Assembly (NCBI GenBank): GCA_022822545.1
Contig: JAJEBE010000057.1
Location: 62,001 to 126,000, forward strand
From: Anaerolineae bacterium
Lineage (GTDB): Bacteria; Chloroflexota; Anaerolineae; Aggregatilineales; Phototrophicaceae
Reading direction: 5' to 3'
Length of the DNA stretch: 64,000 nt
Part shown: positions 53,362 to 63,372 of the stretch, in pieces
Position numbering within the stretch: position 1 is the first letter of the stretch
Layout of the letters: the number at the start of each line of letters is the position of its first letter
Translations under genes and position numbers: made by a program
The notes under the pieces: generated by a model
What the model was told of the DNA's origin: nothing
Seen by the model: only the letters and a program-made list of their open reading frames with translations
Databases searched by the model: none

Positions 53362-54279
53362 CTAAAGGCTCATGCGCGGGTCCAAGGCGTCGCGCAAGCC
53401 ATCGCCGATGAAGTTGATGCTTAAGACTGTAATCGCAATCATAAAACCAGGCGGCAGCCACAAATGCGGAAACTGCTCCAGCAAGGTTAGCTGCCGCGCG
53501 CTGTTGAGCATATTGCCCCAACTCGGCGTCGGCGGCTGTACCCCCAGCCCGAGGAAGCTCAAGCCCGCTTCAATCAGAATCGCGCTGGCTGTGCCCAAGG
53601 TCGCCACAACAATCAGATAGGGAACCACATTCGGCAGAATATGGCGCAAGATAATCCGCGGCGCTGGCGTGCCCATGCTGCGCGCTGCTTCTATGAACTC
53701 CATCTCCCTCAATTGCAACACTTGCCCGCGAACCAAGCGGCAAGTCCCGGGCCAGCCCAACAAGCCGATGACGAGCATGGCGTTGTAGATGCTCGGCCCC
53801 ACAAAAGACACCACGGTGATGATGATGATCAAGCCGGGAAAACTCATCACCGTGTCTGTGAAACGCATGATCAGCGAATCGGTAAAGCCCCCGTAATAGC
53901 CGGCGATGGCGCCCAATATGGTGCCGATGACGATGTAAATCGATACCGATACAACTCCGACCGACAGCGAAATCCGGCTGGCGTAGGCCAAGCGCGCCCA
54001 CATATCGCGCCCGGCTTTGTCTGTGCCTAGCACATAAACCTCATTCGGCGGCTCTTTGGTATCGCGCATGTTGACGCGCAGCGGGTCGTGACTCGTGATC
54101 AAAGGCGCAAAAACGGCGATGCCGACCAAAATGAACAGAGCCGCCGCGCCCAGCAGCGCCAGCCGATGACGCCGGTAACGCCGCCAGAAACGCGATTGGA
54201 AAAACCGGCCGCCTTCGACTTCTCCATCAAGAGATTTTGGGCTTGAGCCAAGTCCCTTATGCTCGTCGCGCATGGTCAA
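53362..54279 (-). CDS. Dpp/Opp-type ABC permease, DppC subunit
   Basis: A 305-residue inner-membrane permease. N-terminal RFWRRYRRHRLALLGAAALFILVGIAV includes the OppC_N segment; the EAA loop is EFIEAARSMGTPAPRIILRHILPN (about 192-215); C-terminal FIGDGLRDALDPRMSL is typical of DppC. It pairs with the DppB-type gene 13 bases upstream. The importer has no DppD/DppF ATPases here. Relatives carry peptides, but related systems also import sialic acid (SatABCD). Confidence 0.92.
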   Translation of the reverse strand: MTMRDEHKGLGSSPKSLDGEVEGGRFFQSRFWRRYRRHRLALLGAAALFILVGIAVFAPLITSHDPLRVNMRDTKEPPNEVYVLGTDKAGRDMWARLAYASRISLSVGVVSVSIYIVIGTILGAIAGYYGGFTDSLIMRFTDTVMSFPGLIIIITVVSFVGPSIYNAMLVIGLLGWPGTCRLVRGQVLQLREMEFIEAARSMGTPAPRIILRHILPNVVPYLIVVATLGTASAILIEAGLSFLGLGVQPPTPSWGNMLNSARQLTLLEQFPHLWLPPGFMIAITVLSINFIGDGLRDALDPRMSL

Positions 54280-54292
54280 TTCTCACAAAGGC

Positions 54293-55255
54293 TCATTCGG
54301 CATAGCGAATCCGCGGATCAGCATAAGCGTAGAAAATATCGGTGATCAGGTTTGCCGCCAACACCAGTATCGCCGTGATGAGCAGCAGACTCATGATTTG
54401 CGGGTAATCGCGGTCGGTTATGGAGTCGATCGCCAGCTTGCCGATGCCGGGCCAATTGAAGATCGTTTCGATGATGACGGAGCCGCCAAATAAGCCGGGC
54501 AATCGCAAGCCAAGCACCGTGATCAACGGAATGAGCGCGTTCCGCAGCGCATGAACCGATAAGATCCGCCGCTGCTGCAAACCCTTGGCTCGCGCCGTCG
54601 TCACGTAATCCTGATCTAGCACTTCGAGCAAACTCGTGCGGGCGAAGCGCATCAATGAAGCCATGTTGGCGAAGCCGAGCACGGTCGCCGGCAATAGCAA
54701 ATGATGCAACAAATCCAATGTATAAGGCAATTCCGAGCGCAGGCTGACCATGCCAAAAGGCGGCAAAATATCCAGCTTTAGCGCAAAGACATAAATACCG
54801 GCCAACGCTAGGAAAAAATTCGGTACCGAAATGCCGGCGAAGGCGCCTAAAGTGAGGGCGTAATCCAGCTTCGAATACTGCTTCAATGCCGAAATCAAAC
54901 CCAAAGGGATGCCGATAAGAACCGATATCGCCAAGGAGGACACGGTCAATATGAGCGTGGGACCCAGCCGCTCTTGGATGCGCTGCATCACCGGCACACT
55001 ATGCACAAAAGAATAACCCATATTGCCTTGCATAGCCTCTCGCAGCCAGATGACATAGCGCACAAAAAATGGCTGATTCAAACCAAGATTCTCGCGCAAC
55101 ACTTCCAACTCGCCGGGGGCGATTGGCGCCGCTGGGTCAATCATGGCAATGATGGGATCGCCAGGAGCCAGGTTGATGAGCATGAAGTCGATCAGCGTTA
55201 TTCCGAATAGAATTGGAATCGCTAGAACGAGCCGGCGAATGATGTATTTCGACAT
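54293..55255 (-). CDS. Dpp/Opp-type ABC permease, DppB subunit
   Basis: A 320-residue inner-membrane permease. It starts MSKYIIRRLVLAIPILFGIT, with the family's INLAPGDPIIAMI near residue 28, LGLNQPFFVRYVIWL near 57, the EAA loop DYVTTARAKGLQQRRILSVHALRNA (about 214-238), and C-terminal DPRIRY. It is the partner of the DppC-type permease and follows the binding protein after a 161-base gap. Confidence 0.92.
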   Translation of the reverse strand: MSKYIIRRLVLAIPILFGITLIDFMLINLAPGDPIIAMIDPAAPIAPGELEVLRENLGLNQPFFVRYVIWLREAMQGNMGYSFVHSVPVMQRIQERLGPTLILTVSSLAISVLIGIPLGLISALKQYSKLDYALTLGAFAGISVPNFFLALAGIYVFALKLDILPPFGMVSLRSELPYTLDLLHHLLLPATVLGFANMASLMRFARTSLLEVLDQDYVTTARAKGLQQRRILSVHALRNALIPLITVLGLRLPGLFGGSVIIETIFNWPGIGKLAIDSITDRDYPQIMSLLLITAILVLAANLITDIFYAYADPRIRYAE

Positions 55256-55416
55256 TGTCGCTTGCTGCTATTGTTGATCACGCAAGGGATTCGACATACT
55301 GTCCAAGCGCGCCTCGCGTTCGCCATCAACCTTGTGCCGGAGGCGTGCAAGGCAAGTTAAAGAGCCAGCCCGAATTTGGTCCCGGGATGGCTCTTTCGCG
55401 ATTGGCCCTTAGCGCT

Positions 55417-57036
55417 CTATTCCGCCAGCCACCAGGTCTCGATCGCGTTGTAATTCGGCAAGTGGCCGAAATACTGCGGCGTCGCATTGCGGAGCTTGGA
55501 CGTCAAGACCCAGGCGCGATTGCCCAAACGGATCGGGATCATCGCCGCCTCGTCATCCAGGATGCCCTGAAGTTCTTGATAAAGCGCGATGCGAGTGTCG
55601 CGATCCGGCTCGATACGCCCCTGCGCCAAGATTTCATCGACGCGCTCATGGCTGAGTTGCGTGAAATTGAAGCCGCCCTCGGCCAGCGTATAACCCGATT
55701 TGTAATAGATCGTGACCGAATCCGGATCCGGTCCAAAGGCATTGCAGATCGCTACCAGATCGAAGTCCATCTGCGTCAGCACCACATCGTTGTAATTCGT
55801 GCGATCACCCGCGCCGCGCAGTTCAATATTCAAACCGACATCCGTCAGGAACTGCACGATGAACAGCAGATCGTTGGCTGGCTCCTCGCCGCCAAAGACG
55901 TAATCGATGACGCGATCGGCCTCCCAATCGCCGTCGGCAATCGCTTCCGCTATTAGTTCACGCGCCTTGTCCGGATTGAAGGAATAATCCAGTTCATGCG
56001 GATTCGGCTTGAGAAATTCCTGACCCAGGTGGTGATAGAAGGGCTCCGCCAGTTGACTTCCCAGGAAGAGTTCATCGGTAATTGTCTGACGGTCGATGGC
56101 GAAGGAGATGGCTTGACGCACCTTCTTGGGAATGCGGGTCGTATTGGCGGATACGTTGCAGAATACGTTGCTCTTCTGCCAGAAGATCTGGAAGTCCGGG
56201 TTATCGAGGAAGCGCGGCAGATCGTCAGCGCCGACGTGCTGCGTCATGTCGATGTCACCGGTTTCCAAACCGGCCGGTACTGTGGAGCTATCGGGGAAGA
56301 ACATATTGATGCCTTCAATGTGCGGCGCGCCCCGGAAGTAATTCTCGTTGCGCTCAAAGCGAATGAGTTGGTCGAGATTCGCTTCCGCCACTTTGAATGG
56401 ACCTGTGCCAATCGGGCTCTCGGTGAAGAACTTATGGCCTGAAAGATCGGCATAGGCCACATCGCCCAAGACATGCTCCGGCAATATGCTGATGTAGCTC
56501 AAGGTATCGAGCAGGGTGACAGCCGCCTGGTTCACGCTGATGCTGACCGTATGGTCATCGATCGCTTGCAGGCCGGCAATGTTATCGGCGTCTCCCGCGA
56601 CAAAGTCCTCAAGCCCGGCAAGGTCTTGCAGAGAATTGCCCCAGAAGGTCGTATTGTCGGGGTGGACGGCGATGGTCAAGGTAAACACGACATCATCAGC
56701 GGTGAAGGGCTCGCCATCGTGCCAGACGACATCATCGCGCAGGTGGAAGGTGAAGGTCTGCGCATCTTCCGAAACTTCCCAGGAATTCGCCAATACCGGA
56801 ATTGGGTCGACAAAGAAGCCGATGTCGTAAGCGAGCAGCGTGTTGTATATGAAGCGCATAATATCCGATTGAACGCCCTGGACGCCGTTCAGCGGATCCA
56901 TGCTGCGAGGTGTCTGGCTATAAGCATAGTTGAGTATGCCGCCGTCCCTGGGTTCCTGGGCGCTGGCGGCGCCAGCCACAAGCGCGGCAAGCAGGGCAAG
57001 AATGAACGTTGCATGAACAAGCTTGATGCGAAACAT
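55417..57036 (-). CDS. oligopeptide/dipeptide-type solute-binding protein (SBP_bac_5)
   Basis: A 539-residue extracellular binding protein. The signal peptide KLVHATFILALLAALVAGAASAQ ends near residue 27. GGILNYAYSQTPRSMDPLNG, DAQTFTFHLRDDVVWHDGEPFTADDV and PIGTGPFKV are the standard SBP_bac_5 blocks. The ATG at 57036 follows GGGAG. It heads the set with DppB, DppC and two sialidases, implying that sialylated oligosaccharides, glycopeptides or free sialic acid may be the cargo (inference). It is divergent from the PhyH gene. Confidence 0.92.
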   Translation of the reverse strand: MFRIKLVHATFILALLAALVAGAASAQEPRDGGILNYAYSQTPRSMDPLNGVQGVQSDIMRFIYNTLLAYDIGFFVDPIPVLANSWEVSEDAQTFTFHLRDDVVWHDGEPFTADDVVFTLTIAVHPDNTTFWGNSLQDLAGLEDFVAGDADNIAGLQAIDDHTVSISVNQAAVTLLDTLSYISILPEHVLGDVAYADLSGHKFFTESPIGTGPFKVAEANLDQLIRFERNENYFRGAPHIEGINMFFPDSSTVPAGLETGDIDMTQHVGADDLPRFLDNPDFQIFWQKSNVFCNVSANTTRIPKKVRQAISFAIDRQTITDELFLGSQLAEPFYHHLGQEFLKPNPHELDYSFNPDKARELIAEAIADGDWEADRVIDYVFGGEEPANDLLFIVQFLTDVGLNIELRGAGDRTNYNDVVLTQMDFDLVAICNAFGPDPDSVTIYYKSGYTLAEGGFNFTQLSHERVDEILAQGRIEPDRDTRIALYQELQGILDDEAAMIPIRLGNRAWVLTSKLRNATPQYFGHLPNYNAIETWWLAE

Positions 57037-57281
57037 TGTCGTTCTCCCGGTAAACTTGTATAGAATTGCCATAGGTTTTATGCGCAACCCTTCTATTCAG
57101 CCTCCTTTTCTCTGGCTGCGCATGTCTTCCTGTACGGTGGCGAATACTGTAACGCAACTTGGCGCGGGCCACAACCAATTCCTCAGGCTCCGCGCCGCAA
57201 ACCTTGTCAAGCAAAATCCGGGCATAAGGTTTATACTCACTGGCGAAAGTCTCTCGCAACAGGCAGCCGGGAGGAAAACTC

Positions 57282-58127
57282 ATGCGCGTGCTTTCCCAAG
57301 CCGATATGAACTTCTGGCGGGAAAATGGCTACGTCATCGTGCGGAAAGCCGTAGCACAAGAAAATGTCGATGCGGTCGTCGATACGATCTGGCGGTTTAT
57401 GGAGATGGATCGCGACGATCCCGAGAGTTGGTATCACGCGCCGCAAGGCGAATTCGGCATGGCCGAGTTGAGCCGTTCGGGCATGGTCGAGCTTTATCAT
57501 CATCAATCGCTCTGGGATAATCGGCAGCACCCGCGTGTCTACGGCGCCTTCGTTGATATCTGGGAGACGGAAAAGCTCTGGGTGACCATCGACCGGGTCA
57601 ACCTCAATCCTCCGGCGCGGGCCGATTGGGATTTTCAGGGCTTCGTCCATTGGGATATTGACACGTCGCTGCGTCCGCTGCCTGTCGGCGTGCAAGGCGT
57701 GCTCGCGCTGGTCGATGTGGAGGCGGGCGAGGGCGGCTTGCAGGTCCTGCCTGGTTTCCATCGCTTGTTCGACGACTGGGTCAAGACGCAGCCCGCTGAT
57801 CGCGACCCCTGGAAACCGGATATTTCCGGATTTGAGTTGGTCGGGGTGGAGATGCGGGCGGGGGATCTTGTCATTTGGAATAGCATGCTGCCGCACGGCA
57901 CCTCGCGCAACAGCTCCGACAAACCGCGGCTCGCCCAGTATATTTCGATGTTTCCGGCGCCGGAGGACGAAGCGCTGCGTCAGGAACGCGTCAACTCCTG
58001 GCGCGAGCGGACACCGCGAACAGGTCCCGCTTTTCCGGGCGATCCGCGGCGTTGGGAAATCGAGCATGGCGTCACCGCCGAACTGACGCCGCTGGGCGAG
58101 AAGCTGCTCGGTTTGGAAGATTGGTGA
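57282..58127 (+). CDS. phytanoyl-CoA dioxygenase-family oxygenase
   Basis: A 281-residue Fe(II)/2-oxoglutarate-dependent oxygenase of the PhyH family. The metal triad appears as HWDID (His and Asp near 126-128) and LPHGTSRNSSDKPR (distal His near 206, with the 2-oxoglutarate-binding Arg after it). GEGGLQVLPGFHR is a further family block. It starts a plus-strand set of six genes and could hydroxylate a compound degraded by the following enzymes. The substrate is unknown. Confidence 0.87.
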   Translation: MRVLSQADMNFWRENGYVIVRKAVAQENVDAVVDTIWRFMEMDRDDPESWYHAPQGEFGMAELSRSGMVELYHHQSLWDNRQHPRVYGAFVDIWETEKLWVTIDRVNLNPPARADWDFQGFVHWDIDTSLRPLPVGVQGVLALVDVEAGEGGLQVLPGFHRLFDDWVKTQPADRDPWKPDISGFELVGVEMRAGDLVIWNSMLPHGTSRNSSDKPRLAQYISMFPAPEDEALRQERVNSWRERTPRTGPAFPGDPRRWEIEHGVTAELTPLGEKLLGLEDW

Positions 58128-58157
58128 TCTTCACCGTCGCGCTTTGAAAGGAGCGAA

Positions 58158-59321
58158 ATGAGCAAGACACTCAAAGTCGGCCTCATCGGCTGCGGCAATG
58201 TCGTCAACTATGGCCATCGCCCGGCGCTGACTGGGCTGCCGGGTGTCGAACTGGTCGCCCTGGCTGATATCACACTGGCCCGCCGCGCCATCGGGGCAGA
58301 CTGGTTTAATCTCAATGACGGGCAGTTGTATGCCGATTATCATGATCTGCTCGGCATCGACGAGATTGAGGCGGTGGTCATCGCCGTGCCGCAGAAGTTC
58401 CGTCCGCCCATCGTCCTCGATGCCTTCGCTGCGGGAAAACATGTGCTCAGCGAAAAGCCGATCAGCAATGTCCCGGCGCTGGCCGACCAACTTGTTCGCG
58501 CCGCGGCTGAGGCGGACCTGAAGATGGCGATGGTGCACAATTATCACTTCCTGCCCGAATTCCGCGGCATCAAGCGGCTGCTTGACCAAGGCCTGATCGG
58601 CGATATCCGCGTCGCCATGCTGCACTTCCTGGGCGTCATTGATTATCCGGGCGCGGCTGAATATCAAGCCGATTGGCGGCATACGCTGGCGGCGGGCGGC
58701 GGCGTGCTGATGGATATGATCCACGCCGTCTACCTGGCGGAGTGGCTGGTCGGGGCTGAGGCGCAGCAGGTCATGGCATTCGTCGACGCGCCGGAATACG
58801 CTCAGCGGAAGCCTGTCATCGAGGATCTGGCGCTGCTGCAAATCGCCTTCCCGAATGCTTACGCCGCCATCCACATGGGCTGGGGCGAAGGGGTCGGCGG
58901 CGCTGATATCAGCGGGAGCGACGGCCAAATCCGTCTGCGTTACAAGCAGTATCAATCGGGTGGCTTCAATCAGCCGATTGAACTTTACAGCGTCGACAGC
59001 GACTGGCAGCGCACTGACCACGCCATCGCCAATCTCGAGGAACATCTGGACAATACCGCCCGCTCTTTCACCGAGCTCTGGGCCGACTTCCGCGATGCCA
59101 TCCGCCATGACCGCGAGCCAATCGCCCCGGCCGCCGCCGGCGCCCGCGCCCTGCAGATCGTGCTCGGCGCTTACGCGTCGGCCGTCACCGGGCGGGTCGT
59201 CAGCCTGCCTTTGGACGAGGCCAGTCCGGTCTATCAGAAGGGCATCGCGGGTATCGTTGAATTGGACGCCTGGGCCGATAGCAAGACAAAAGCGGCCGGT
59301 CTCTTCGGCCTGCGCGATTGA
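58158..59321 (+). CDS. Gfo/Idh/MocA-family oxidoreductase
   Basis: A 387-residue enzyme. It has the Rossmann motif VGLIGCGNVVNYGHRPAL at the start, SEKPISNVPALAD with catalytic Lys near 99, and GGGVLMDMIHAVYLAEWL with His near 196. The C-terminus is about 40 residues longer than usual. It is 30 bases after the PhyH gene and 7 bases before the glutamine-synthetase-like gene, so these three are probably one operon. Likely substrate: a sugar or cyclitol derivative. Confidence 0.88.
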   Translation: MSKTLKVGLIGCGNVVNYGHRPALTGLPGVELVALADITLARRAIGADWFNLNDGQLYADYHDLLGIDEIEAVVIAVPQKFRPPIVLDAFAAGKHVLSEKPISNVPALADQLVRAAAEADLKMAMVHNYHFLPEFRGIKRLLDQGLIGDIRVAMLHFLGVIDYPGAAEYQADWRHTLAAGGGVLMDMIHAVYLAEWLVGAEAQQVMAFVDAPEYAQRKPVIEDLALLQIAFPNAYAAIHMGWGEGVGGADISGSDGQIRLRYKQYQSGGFNQPIELYSVDSDWQRTDHAIANLEEHLDNTARSFTELWADFRDAIRHDREPIAPAAAGARALQIVLGAYASAVTGRVVSLPLDEASPVYQKGIAGIVELDAWADSKTKAAGLFGLRD

Positions 59322-59328
59322 GGCAGCG

Positions 59329-60708
59329 ATGAAGAAACCACGCGGGATCTTGACCCTGGACGAACTTTCGCGCCTGGTAGATGCGGGCGAAATCGAAACT
59401 GTCATCATCGCCTTCAGCGATCATTACGGACGGTTGCTGGGCAAGCGCCTTGATGCCGACTTCTTCCTGGCGGAGGCGGCGCAGCACGGTACGCATGCCT
59501 GCAACTATTTGCTCACTACCGATATGGAAATGGAACCCGTGCCCGGTTATGACTTCGCCAACTGGGAACTGGGCTACGGCGACTTCCACCTCGCGCCCGA
59601 TATGAACACGCTGCGTCAGGCGAGCTGGCTGACCAAGACCGCTATCGTGCTTTGTGATATCGAGAATGAAAACTCGCAGGAGCCGGTCGCGGTATCGCCG
59701 CGGGCCATCCTGCGCCGGCAGTTGCTCGCGGCGGCCGACCTGGGTTATAGCGTCTACGCGGCTTCGGAATTGGAATACTACCTCTACCGCGATTCTTACC
59801 GCGAAGCGCAGGCGCGCGGCTATGCCGATCTTGAGCCGATGGGCTGGTATCTTGAAGATTATCACCTGCTGCAAGGCAGTCGCGAGGAAAGCTTCACCGC
59901 CGCTGCCCGCCGCCACCTCAAGCATTCCGGCATTCCGGTCGAAAGCAGCAAAGGCGAATGGGGCTTGGGCCAGCACGAAATCAACATCCGTTACGCCGAT
60001 CTGCTGAGCATGGCCGACCGTCATGCGCTGATGAAGCACTGCCTTAAGGAGATCGCCGATGCGCAGGGCGGCAGCGTCACCTTCATGGCGAAGCCCCAGG
60101 CCGGGCAAGCCGGCTCGAGCTGTCACATTCATCTCAGCTTGTTTAGTGGGGCGGAGAACGCCTTCGCCGGAGAGCAGGAACTGGGACCGGTCGCCGGCTC
60201 CGATATCTTCCGTTATTTCCTCGGCGGCTGGATGGCGCGCCTGCAAGATATGATGGTCTTCTACGCGCCGACGATCAATTCCTACAAACGTTATGAAGAC
60301 GGCTCCTGGGCGCCGACGCGCATCGCCTGGAGCTACGACAACCGCACGGCCGGCTTCCGCGTAGTGGGCCGCGGCGATAGCCTGCGCATTGAATGCCGCG
60401 TCCCCGGCGCCGATTGCAATCCTTACCTGGCTTATGCCGCCGCGCTGGCCTCGGGCTTAAATGGCATCCGCAATCGCATCGAGCCGCCCGATATTTTTGA
60501 GGGCGATATCTACGCCGCCCGCCACTTGCCGCGCGTGCCTTATACTTTGGAGGGGGCGACCGACAACTTCGAGAGCAGCGACTTCGCGCGTGAAACCTTC
60601 GGCGTCGATGTCGTTAAGCATTACAGTCACTTTTTCCGCACGGAGATTAAAAGCTTCCGCGGCGCCGTCACCGACTGGGAACGGGTACGTTACTTCGAGC
60701 GGATTTGA
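59329..60708 (+). CDS. glutamine synthetase-family amide ligase
   Basis: A 459-residue ATP-dependent gamma-glutamyl ligase-like enzyme. Landmarks: ELEYYLYRDSYREA with catalytic-metal Glu near 146, SSKGEWGLGQHEINIRYAD near 205-223, AKPQAGQAGSSCHIHLSL near 255-272, and NRTAGFRVVGRGDSLRIECR (phosphate/substrate Arg, near 341-360). It lacks the adenylylation loop of GlnA and resembles GlnA-like enzymes such as PuuA or glutamate-ethanolamine/polyamine ligases. The ATG at 59329 is the first sensible start after the Gfo/Idh stop. The amine acceptor is unknown. Confidence 0.87.
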   Translation: MKKPRGILTLDELSRLVDAGEIETVIIAFSDHYGRLLGKRLDADFFLAEAAQHGTHACNYLLTTDMEMEPVPGYDFANWELGYGDFHLAPDMNTLRQASWLTKTAIVLCDIENENSQEPVAVSPRAILRRQLLAAADLGYSVYAASELEYYLYRDSYREAQARGYADLEPMGWYLEDYHLLQGSREESFTAAARRHLKHSGIPVESSKGEWGLGQHEINIRYADLLSMADRHALMKHCLKEIADAQGGSVTFMAKPQAGQAGSSCHIHLSLFSGAENAFAGEQELGPVAGSDIFRYFLGGWMARLQDMMVFYAPTINSYKRYEDGSWAPTRIAWSYDNRTAGFRVVGRGDSLRIECRVPGADCNPYLAYAAALASGLNGIRNRIEPPDIFEGDIYAARHLPRVPYTLEGATDNFESSDFARETFGVDVVKHYSHFFRTEIKSFRGAVTDWERVRYFERI

Positions 60709-60737
60709 TGACGGGCCTTCCGCGCTTCGTATATTTG

Positions 60738-60762
60738 CAGGGGCGACCTACCAACTCGCCCG
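60738..60762. repeat. CAGGGGCGACC...CTCGCCC palindrome
   Basis: A degenerate member of the GTAGGGGCGAC family between the amide ligase and SDR genes. Confidence 0.5.
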
Positions 60763-60796
60763 CATTTCACCAGCATTTCAATGGAAGAGGATCCCC

Positions 60797-61570
60797 ATGC
60801 GACTCAAAGATAAAGTAGCGCTCATCACCGGCGCCGGCAGCGGCATCGGCTTTGAGACCGCGCAAGTCTTCGCCAAGGAAGGCGCGGCCATCGTCGCCGT
60901 CGACATCAACGATGACGGCGGCATGGCCTGCGTGGCAGAAATCAACAGTGGTGGCGGTTCAGCAGTTTATGTCCGCGCTGATGTGTCGCGCGCTGTGGAT
61001 TGCTACAACATGATTGCCGTAGCCGAAGCGACCTACGGCAAGTTGGACATCCTCTTCAACAACGCTGGCATCAGCCACGCCGCCGATGATGACGCCGTCA
61101 AGACCAGCGAAGCCGTCTGGGATATGACCATGGCGGTCAATGTGAAGGGCGTCTTCCTCGGTTGCAAATACGGCATCCCCGCCCTGCAGCGGGCCGGCGG
61201 CGGCAGCATCATCAACACGGCCTCCTTCGTCGCCGTCCTGGGCGCCGCCACGCCCCAGTTGGCTTATACCGCCAGCAAGGGCGCGGTGCTGGCCATGTCG
61301 CGCGAGCTCGCCGTCATCCACGCGCGGGAGAATATCCGCGTCAACGCCCTTTGCCCCGGCCCGCTGCGCACCGAACTGCTGATGAAGTATCTCAATACCG
61401 AGGAGAAGAAGCGCCGCCGCCTGGTCCATATCCCCATGGGGCGCTTCGGCGAAGCGCAGGAAATCGCCAAAGCCGCCCTATACCTGGCCTCGGAGGAATC
61501 CTCCTTTGTCACCGGCAGTACCTTCCTCGTCGATGGCGGCATCACCGCTGCCTATGTCACGCCGGAATGA
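60797..61570 (+). CDS. short-chain dehydrogenase/reductase
   Basis: A 257-residue classical SDR. The cofactor motif ALITGAGSGIGFETA is at residues 8-22, with VDIND favouring NAD. NNAG is near 86. The catalytic Ser is in INTASF and the catalytic Tyr/Lys in YTASKGAVLAMSREL (Tyr near 154). LCPGPLRTELL and FVTGSTFLVDGG close the fold. The ATG at 60797 fits the SDR N-terminus. The substrate is not evident. Confidence 0.92.
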   Translation: MRLKDKVALITGAGSGIGFETAQVFAKEGAAIVAVDINDDGGMACVAEINSGGGSAVYVRADVSRAVDCYNMIAVAEATYGKLDILFNNAGISHAADDDAVKTSEAVWDMTMAVNVKGVFLGCKYGIPALQRAGGGSIINTASFVAVLGAATPQLAYTASKGAVLAMSRELAVIHARENIRVNALCPGPLRTELLMKYLNTEEKKRRRLVHIPMGRFGEAQEIAKAALYLASEESSFVTGSTFLVDGGITAAYVTPE

Positions 61571-61646
61571 CAGGGGCCGCGGCCTCCCGTATAATGTCTG
61601 GCAATTGCCGCGGAGCAGGCCGCGAAGTTGAAAGGGGAGCGCGTAT

Positions 61647-63266
61647 ATGCTTAATGGTCTCATGATGGACTACCCGCTGACGCTGGACACGATCGTCGAA
61701 CATGCCAGGCGCATGACGCCGCGGAAGACGATCAAGACCAAACTGCCCGATGGCGATTGGCACGAATACAGCTACGCCGATTTATATCGCCGCGTCAAAA
61801 AGCTGGGCAACGCGCTGGCTGCGCTCGGCGTGGAACCCGGCGACCGCGTCGGGACCTTCGCCTGGAACAATTACCAGCACCTCGAATTTTACTTCGGCAT
61901 CCCCGGCGCCGGCGCGGTCGTCCACACGCTCAACATCCGGCTCTCGCCCGAACAACTCAAGTTCATCATCGACCACGCCGAAGACAAGGTCATCTTCGTC
62001 GATGGCACGCTCCTGCCGCTTATTGAGCCAATCGCGGCGCAGTTGCAAACCGTCGAACATTTCGTGCTCTTCAACGCGGACAAGAGTCAAGAAGTCAACC
62101 TGCCCAACGCGCTTCACTACGAAGATCTGATGGCGGCGGCCAGCGATGACTTCGAGTGGCGCTGCGCCGACGAAAACATGGCGATGGGCTTGTGTTACAC
62201 CAGCGGCACCACCGGCATGCCCAAGGGCGTCCTCTATAGCCACCGCTCTATGATGCTGCACACGCTCGGCGTCTTGCAGGCGGCGGCGCTGGGACCCACC
62301 GAAGCCGATGTCGTCCTGGCCGTCGTGCCGCAATTCCACGCCATGTGCTGGGGCTTGCCCTATGCCTGCGCCTGGGTCGGCTCGACCATCATCATGCCCG
62401 GTCCACACCTGAAACCGGCGCCCCTCGCCGAGATGATCGAGAGCGAGCGCGTCAGCATCGCGGCCGGCGTGCCCACTATATGGAATGGCTTGTACCACGA
62501 ACTGCGGCAGAACCCGCGCGATATCTCCTCCATCACCGAGCTTGTCGTCGGCGGCTCCGCCATGCCCCGCGGCTTGATCGAAGCTTATGAGCGCGACTTC
62601 CATGTCAATGTCGTGCATGCCTGGGGCATGACCGAGATGTCGCCTATCGGCAGCGTTTCCAAGCTGCAGACGCGGCATCATGACCTCGACCAAGAAGGGC
62701 GTTGGGATATCAAGGCGAAGCAGGGTTACTTCGTGCCCGGCGTCGATGCGCGCATCGTCGGCGACGACGGGGCTGAACTGCCCTGGGACGGCGAGACCAT
62801 GGGCGAGCTGCAAGTTCGCGGTCCCTGGGTCGCGGCTCAATACTACAAGATCGAGCGCGACCGGGAGCATTTCACCGCCGATGGCTGGTTCCGCACCGGC
62901 GATGTCGTCACCATCGACGGGGACGGCTTCATGACCATCACCGACCGCAGCAAAGACCTGGTCAAAAGCGGCGGCGAATGGATCTCATCGGTCGATATGG
63001 AAAATATGCTGATCTCGCATCCCGATGTGCTGGAAGCGGCCGTCATCGCCATACCGGATGAAACCTGGGGCGAGCGCCCGCTGGCGGTCCTGGTGCCGCT
63101 GGAAGGCGCTTATGACCCGGGGGCGCTGAATGCCTGGCTGCTGGAGCATTTCCCCAAGTTCTGGCTGCCCGATCGTTATGTCGTCGTCGATGAAATCCCC
63201 AAGACGGGCGTCGGCAAAATGGATAAAAAAGTGCTGCGGCAATGGTACGCGCATGGGAAGTTGTAG
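61647..63266 (+). CDS. acyl-CoA synthetase (AMP-forming, fatty-acid-CoA ligase type)
   Basis: A 539-residue member of the ANL superfamily. The P-loop is [19 protein letters not shown] (about 185-203). [25 protein letters not shown] near 325, the hinge region [32 protein letters not shown] (about 412-443) and [14 protein letters not shown] with the catalytic lysine near 525 are all intact. It resembles medium/long-chain acyl-CoA ligases (AlkK/FadD-like). RBS AGGGGAG lies upstream. It follows the SDR by 76 bases. Confidence 0.93.
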   Translation: MLNGLMMDYPLTLDTIVEHARRMTPRKTIKTKLPDGDWHEYSYADLYRRVKKLGNALAALGVEPGDRVGTFAWNNYQHLEFYFGIPGAGAVVHTLNIRLSPEQLKFIIDHAEDKVIFVDGTLLPLIEPIAAQLQTVEHFVLFNADKSQEVNLPNALHYEDLMAAASDDFEWRCADENMAMGLCYTSGTTGMPKGVLYSHRSMMLHTLGVLQAAALGPTEADVVLAVVPQFHAMCWGLPYACAWVGSTIIMPGPHLKPAPLAEMIESERVSIAAGVPTIWNGLYHELRQNPRDISSITELVVGGSAMPRGLIEAYERDFHVNVVHAWGMTEMSPIGSVSKLQTRHHDLDQEGRWDIKAKQGYFVPGVDARIVGDDGAELPWDGETMGELQVRGPWVAAQYYKIERDREHFTADGWFRTGDVVTIDGDGFMTITDRSKDLVKSGGEWISSVDMENMLISHPDVLEAAVIAIPDETWGERPLAVLVPLEGAYDPGALNAWLLEHFPKFWLPDRYVVVDEIPKTGVGKMDKKVLRQWYAHGKL

Positions 63267-63275
63267 AGACGCACC

Positions 63276-63341
63276 GTAGGGGCGACTTACCAAGTCGCCC
63301 ATGCCCGTCAAATGGCGGGCGACCAGATTGGTTGCCCCTAC
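63276..63341. repeat. double GTAGGGGCGAC / GTTGCCCCTAC hairpin
   Basis: A 66-base element whose outer ends pair (GTAGGGGC with GCCCCTAC) and which contains two inner GGGCGAC/GTCGCCC arms. It is the most complete example here of the palindrome without MITE ends. Confidence 0.7.
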
Positions 63342-63372
63342 ACACATTGGTCTTTGAAAATATGAGGGCATT

